Origin: Rhynchopus sp. YZ270_cl-10
Lineage: Eukaryota; Euglenozoa; Diplonemea; Diplonemida; Diplonemidae
NCBI GenBank assembly: GCA_964035575.1
Contig: OZ037866.1
Coordinates: 496,001 to 560,000 of the forward strand
Reading direction: 5' to 3'
Length of the DNA: 64,000 bases
The position numbers were made by a program, and so were the translations under genes. Every line of letters begins with the position of its first letter. The stretch's first letter is position 1. The notes under the pieces were generated by a model that saw only the letters and a program-made list of their open reading frames with translations, had not been told where the DNA came from and searched no databases. This document shows, one piece after another, positions 58,690 to 64,000 of the stretch.

Positions 58690-59244
58690 CACCGGGGCAG
58701 CGGCGCCTATGCAGGTGGAACAGCCGGTTATGGGGACGGACGTGGACGTGGTGGCACGCAACCCGAGACACTGGGTGGATTTTTGCGCCGGACGCCGACC
58801 ACTGCGCCGACGCTCTGGTGCAGGGCCCTGAGGAGGCGCCTGCCTACCGAGGCCGGCGACGCGCAGGACGGGGCCCGCTTCGCCGTTGATGTGGTGGGTC
58901 TGTTGCTGCAGCAAGCTCCCTTGGAGGCGGTGCTGAGAAAGCTCGATGACAGTATCTCCTTCTGGCAGTTGAGGGCGAGTTGTGGGAGGTCGGGTGCGGT
59001 CGCCTTCCGCGACAAGGTCTGGACGGCGGATGTCGTGCCGAAGGACCGGCAGGCGGCGGTGGCGGCGGCGCACGCAGCAGGGCGTGGTGCGAAGTCCGGG
59101 CACGGGGGGTGGCCGGGGGGCCGGGCAGGGCAGTACGGGGGTGGCAACGGGGGAGGCCAGGCCGCGCAGCCGTACGCGCCGGGAAACGGTGGTGGCAGAG
59201 GCCGAGGCGGGGGAGGGCATTGGCGCGGTGGTCAACGCAAGTGA
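58690..59244 (+). pseudogene. Frameshifted Gag remnant, element 3
   Basis: One frame reads VMGTDVDVVARNPRHWVDF, parallel to [19 protein letters not shown] of element 2. After about 58790 the match continues in another frame: RRLPTEAGDAQDGARFAVDV, parallel to [20 protein letters not shown]. The end is Gly/Arg-rich (GGGRGRGGGGHWRGGQRK), an exaggerated form of the basic tails of the other Gags. The frame change marks it as broken. Confidence 0.65.
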
Positions 59245-59391
59245 CGAGAGCAGGCGGCAGCGGCGCGTTACGCTCTCCCTCCCACCACCCTCCCCCCCCT
59301 CTCCCCCCCCCCTCTTGTTTTTCTCTTCCCCCCCCCCCACGGCCCTCCCCGCCAAAACACACATCCGCCGAGTTTTCTTCCGAAATGCTGC

Positions 59392-59739
59392 TTCAGCTTT
59401 GCGCAAGCCGAAGAAGGGTCTCGGGGTGGCGAGGAGGAAGGAGGTGGACGACTGCGTGTTCCGCCTCCGCGACGGCAAGCAGGGGCCGCGCGCGCGCTTT
59501 GGTGGTTGCTGTGCTGGAGAAGGGCCACTGTGCAGGTCAGGTTAGGGAACACGGTCTTGGAGCGCCTGTTTCGGGTCACTGACGGGGCGGGTGCGGGCAT
59601 GTTGTCGCGCTGGATCGCGACGGACCGTATGCCGGCGGACGAGCTGTCGCGCTGGGGTACCGCTGGGCAGGACTGGGCCGACCCCCCGTCGGACGGCGTG
59701 GTGGTCGACGGTGGCGGTTTTATGTGGTCGGACGAGTGA
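59392..59739 (+). pseudogene. YR-to-RNase H deletion junction remnant, element 3
   Basis: RRKEVDDCVFRLRDGKQGPR resembles the YR start (AVEDLVFAERDGKVLGKLL). Within 50 nt, in another frame, VRLGNTVLERLF and RWIATDRMPADELSRWG match the RNase H end (RRVFHSL...RWISTDVMPADQWSRR). About 2.5 kb of YR and RT is therefore missing between them. Confidence 0.6.
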
Positions 59740-60020
59740 TGTCCTTAGATTATTCTTATTTTAGATTGCCTTCTGTTTTTTCTTCCAGCTTTTCATTAAA
59801 GCTGTTTCCCTGCCCTGTTTTTTGTCCGCTGTTTTTTTTTGCAGTGGCTTTTGGTTTTATTTCTGGATGCCTGCGCCGCTGAGGCTTGGTGTCGTATCAT
59901 TGGTTTTTTGTTCACTTCCGCCTTTTTTCTGGGCCCTCGGGGGTCCTGTGTTTTGTTTGTAGTTGGGATGGATGCTCTCGTGGCCTACGGGTTTAAATAT
60001 TCTACGTGACGGTGTCAGGA

Positions 60021-60166
60021 GGTTGTTTCGGCTTCCACATTCCGCCCCCCTCATCGTAGCGCCTATTTCGAGATAAAAGTATCCCCCTTCCCTCCTCTCC
60101 GTTTCATCATTGCTGTTCGCCCTTCGCGGGTCTTTTTAGGTACTCTCTATCTATCTCAGATCTCCC
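60021..60166 (+). repeat. Element 3 split repeat B1
   Basis: GGTTGTTTCGGCTTCCACAT to ATCTATCTCAGATCTCCC. A copy follows as B2 at 60391-60535 with a few single-base indels. Confidence 0.8.
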
Positions 60167-60390
60167 TGAAACACGCTTTAGCGGAGCAGCTTCGCTGCGT
60201 GTTGGGAGATCTTTGATAGAGACTACCGTCCTTTTGATTTGACATGGCACGCACACTGCTATTTGCAGAATATTTATTTGATTTTCCTCAGGCTTTGTCC
60301 TGGTTGGCCGGGGTCCGTTTATGTTTCAGTCTCTACCCTCACCAAATCACCACACCATCTTCATCAGATTTTTTGTTGGAATTTGTTTTG
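60167..60390 (+). repeat. Element 3 split repeat A2
   Basis: TGAAACACGCTTTAGCGGAG to GTTGGAATTTGTTTTG, 224 bp, lying directly between B1 and B2. Confidence 0.8.
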
Positions 60391-60531
60391 GGTTGTTTCG
60401 GCTTCCACATTCGCCCCCCTCATCGTAGCGCCTATTTCGAGATAAAAGTATCCCCTTCCCTCCTTCTCCGTTTTCATCATTGCTGTTCGCCCTTTCGCGG
60501 GTCTTTTTAGGTACTCTCTATCTATCTCAGA

Positions 60532-60535
<4 letters not shown>
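60391..60535 (+). repeat. Element 3 split repeat B2
   Basis: Copy of B1, followed directly by a (CT)n array. Confidence 0.8.
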
Positions 60536-60583
<48 letters not shown>

Positions 60584-60635
60584 CTCTCTCCTCTCTCTCT
60601 CTCCTCTCTCTCTCCTCTCTCCTCTCTCTCTCTCA

Positions 60636-60712
<77 letters not shown>
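60536..60712. repeat. (CT)n array
   Basis: CT dinucleotides with occasional CCT, between B2 and a family 4 solo unit. Confidence 0.95.

Positions 60713-61633
<921 letters not shown>

Positions 61634-61662
<29 letters not shown>
61634..61662. repeat. Short (CT)n run
   Basis: Ends the repeat cluster 115 bp upstream of the phosphatase start. Confidence 0.9.
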
Positions 61663-61664
<2 letters not shown>

Positions 61665-61776
61665 CCAACAAAGTAACACACCCTGACTCATCTACACGAC
61701 TACCAATCAAATAAACAGAGTACAAAAAGCACTTTGAACAAAACAAAGAAAAAAAAATCATTCTCCCAACAAAACA

Positions 61777-63226
61777 ATGTTCCTCCCAACGCTTGCCCTG
61801 AGTGTCACCCTAGCGTTGTCTCCACCAGAGGGGTTTCATATTTCGTGGGCGAAGTCTGGTGGGGTTTACATCTCCTGGGCGAATGTTGGTCCAGGGAATG
61901 GCAACTCAGGAACCTTGGTGTGAAGTGTCGAAGGACAACGGAAGCTGGCAACGGTTTATGGCGGTGTCCACGACCTACAACGACAAATGCGAGGGCCCTG
62001 TGTGCACCTCTTGGGAAGGGTGGTTGCGTACAGCCGAACTGCCTGCGGATTATGCACAAACCGAATCATTCAACTATACTTGCGGTGATGCCGATGGTAT
62101 GTCCCATACGTTCACTGCTAAGGGGAGAAAGGAGCCATCTGTAGACACACCAAAACACTTTATTCTCCTTGCCGACATCGGCGCCAACGAGAACGCCTCC
62201 GCATTGTCCACCTACCTTTCCGGTGATGGTTCTGATGTCCGCAAGCGCGCCGACTTTGCTCTTCTCATTGGTGACATCGCATATGCTAATGGAAATCAAA
62301 GCATTTGGGATGATTTCTGTCGTCTCTGGGAGCCCCTCCTCTCTAGCCTCCCGGGTCTCTTTTCTCCAGGCAATCATGATGGGGATTGGGTCTACGGAAA
62401 CAACTACAACCTGCCTGAGTCCGCCTGGGTTGGGGGTGGCGAATCCGGCATGGCCTATAGCAAACGCTTTCCTGGACCTGGACCGGCAGTGCGATTTGAA
62501 TCTCCACATCCCAATGTGGGGGCAATGGAGTCGACCGCGTATTGGTGGGCTACGCAGTATGGTGGGATGTATATGATTGCGACATCTTCTGTGCATGATT
62601 TTGAGGAGGGTAGTCCTCAGTATGCGTGGCTAGAGGCAGAGCTGGCTAAAGCGAATACGGCGGAAAGTAGGTCCGCCTACCCTTGGGTGATTGTGACGAA
62701 CCATTTCCCGATGTACTGCACCATCGATGATTGTTTCTGTGGGAACTACACTGCTGCAGCGAGGAAGCAGCTATGCGAACCGGGCCGCGATGGGAAGAAC
62801 ATTCCGGGTATTTTGGAGATCAATGCTGTGCGCATTAAGGACGCATTCGAAGGGTTGTTGCTGACGCATAAGGTGGATCTCTTCCTTGCAGGCCATGAGC
62901 ATGCTTATGAGAGAACCAAGCCGGTCGCAAATTTGATCGTACCAGACTCCTGCAAAGACAGCACCTCGGTGTTTAAAGACCCCGGCGCGCCCCTGCACGT
63001 CATGGCAGGAACCGGAGGAGGCTCGCCAGACAGCAAATGGCGTGACAAAAACGCCTTCAGTTGGTCGGTGACCCGCAGTGACGATAGCTTCGATGATACC
63101 ACCCCATATGGGCTGGTGGAGTTTACCCTGTCAGAGGGGAATACGAACCTCACAGGGGTGTACACGAATATCGCAAAAGGGGTGCGTGTGGTGAAGGACA
63201 CCTTCACGTTGTTGAAAACATTGTGA
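61777..63226 (+). CDS. Purple acid phosphatase, secreted, with apparent +1 frameshift
   Basis: From ATG 61777 the frame gives a signal peptide (MFLPTLALSVTLALS) and the start of the N-terminal Fn-like domain (EGFHISWAKSGGVYISWANV). It stops at a TGA at about 61921. The match resumes in the +1 frame (WCEVSKDNGSWQRF) to the end at 63226, so one base is missing or extra near 61908-61921, or the ribosome shifts. The phosphoesterase domain is complete: DIG (62174), GDIAY (62270), GNHD (62369), NHFPMYC (62699), GHEHAYER (62891), which supply the metal ligands D, D, Y, N, H, H, H. These enzymes hydrolyse phosphate esters at low pH with an Fe(III)-containing dinuclear centre, usually outside the cell or in vacuoles. 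Length (about 480) fits. No introns. Confidence 0.85.
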
Positions 63227-63325
63227 AAGAAAAATATTGTAAAAAAGATGTTTTTTTTTTGTTATTCTGCCCCATACAACAGTGCCAAGAGAAGCTTCGA
63301 TATACATTCTCACACTGTGTTGTTT

Positions 63326-63372
63326 GGTGACTAAGTACGAGGGGGCTTAGAATCATCTGGCAAAGCTTTTTA
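63326..63372 (+). repeat. 'GGTGACTAAGCACGAGAGGC' hairpin repeat, copy
   Basis: Located about 100 bp after the phosphatase stop, the closest such repeat to a host gene 3' end. Confidence 0.65.
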
Positions 63373-63609
63373 TTTTATTTTTTCCTTCCTCCCACCATGC
63401 TGTCCTCTAAATCGGATTTAGGATTCAGGATTTTCTATAAGAAAATTTTATAAGAAAATTTTATTTTTGCCAGTGAAAAATTTTCATATGGATATGGGGC
63501 AGTGTCTTTTTTAGGGAGGTCGGAATAATTTCCTGGTAGAACAGTGGTTGAACCACGGGAGTACCCTGGGGAACTGAGTTACTGACCGCACCGTGAAATC
63601 CCAGGCTGT

Positions 63610-63760
63610 CCCCTAATTTTTTTTGCCTGCGGCGCCATTATTTATTACTTTTTTGCTCCGCAAAAAAGGGTTCGTTGACTGGCTCTGTAGTGTAAAAACC
63701 TGCTACATTTTACACCGTACCCTATTATTTTTTCGCCTGCGGCGCCATTTTGTGTTATTC
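63610..63760 (+). repeat. 'GCCTGCGGCGCCATTTT' repeat, copy 2
   Basis: Same block order as 25663-25795: TTGCCTGCGGCGCCATTATT, TTTTTTGCTCCGCAAAAAAG, GGTTCGTTGACTGGCTCTG, ACCGTACCCTATTATTTTTT, CGCCTGCGGCGCCATTTTG. Here there is no sign of the hAT-like ends that enclose the other copy. Confidence 0.7.
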
Positions 63761-64000
63761 CTTTTGCTCCGCAAAAGGAAAATAAAATACAGTTCCCTAT
63801 GTCCCCAATGTCTTCGCTGGTCAGAACTGAAAAAACATCTTGGGGGAAACACAAACCGACCCCAAAAATCTTGAAATCTGATTCTTGGATAAGGCACTGT
63901 GGTGGGGAGAAAAATGTGACCACCCCGCACTGCGGGCCTACAACAACAAAAAAATATCTTCTCCTGTTGTGCGCAAAAAATTTTCGCGCGCAGCGCGAAA

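Larger units (their letters stand above)
58590..60535 (+). mobile_element. YR retrotransposon element 3, deleted remnant with B1-A2-B2
   Basis: GC-rich remnant: a frameshifted Gag (58690-59244), a deletion junction joining the start of YR to the end of RNase H (59392-59739), a 3' leader, then B1 (60021-60166), A2 (60167-60390) and B2 (60391-60535). A1 and most of YR and RT are missing. Its A and B sequences are the family 3 unit found solo at 46826, 58364 and 61267, which ties those solo units to a YR element. Confidence 0.75.
63227..64000. other. 3' spacer with repeat copies
   Basis: Contains a hairpin repeat (63326-63372: GGTGACTAAGTACGAGGGGG, CTTAGAATCATCTGG), a degenerate GAACCACGGGAGTACC phrase like the TGGTGTGAT MITE, and the GCCTGCGGCGCCAT repeat (63610-63760). 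No gene seen. Confidence 0.5.

Overview
The window reads as nuclear DNA of an unidentified eukaryotic microbe. Evidence: GT-AG introns with C-rich 3' tracts, intronless GC-rich genes in T/A/C-rich low-complexity spacers, secreted and membrane proteins with eukaryotic layouts, a 200-base assembly gap, and many transposons with target-site duplications. I found no tRNA, rRNA or CRISPR, and I cannot name the species; the sequence alone does not decide it.

Host genes are few and all lie on the + strand. 0-8 kb holds an unrecognised spliced 3' gene end, a complex I NDUFS4-like protein, a membrane-anchored EGF/glycosyltransferase-like protein, a small two-helix membrane protein, and a spliced 2-keto-4-pentenoate hydratase-like enzyme of the FAH superfamily. 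8.5-12.6 kb and 32.8-36.3 kb hold two large paralogues. Each has a signal peptide, a Cys-rich repeat ectodomain, a mucin-like Thr/Pro stalk, about seven membrane helices and a T-Y-I C-terminus. 61.8-63.2 kb holds a purple acid phosphatase with an apparent +1 frameshift near its N-terminus.

The spacers at 12.6-32.5 kb and 36.3-45.8 kb consist largely of short (40-190 bp) dispersed modules in homopolymer tracts, plus non-autonomous DNA transposons. Two hAT-like elements have perfect 8-bp target duplications, and a TGGTGTG-ended family has 5-bp duplications. There is also an element built around a 10-bp minisatellite, a 1.19-kb near-perfect foldback between two poly-C tracts, and a Crypton-like recombinase fragment.

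The most striking region is 45.9-61.7 kb, a nest of tyrosine-recombinase (YR) retrotransposons embedded in (CCCTCT)n and (CT)n arrays. Element 1 (48.1-53.3 kb) looks intact: Gag, YR and RT/RNase H, with A1...B1-A2-B2 split direct repeats. Element 2 (53.6 kb to the gap) is a diverged relative with the same layout. Element 3 (58.6-60.5 kb) is a deleted relative that keeps B1-A2-B2. Two kinds of solo terminal unit recur in the same arrays. Nearly every element edge I can see abuts CT-repeat DNA, which suggests that these elements target or seed the microsatellite.
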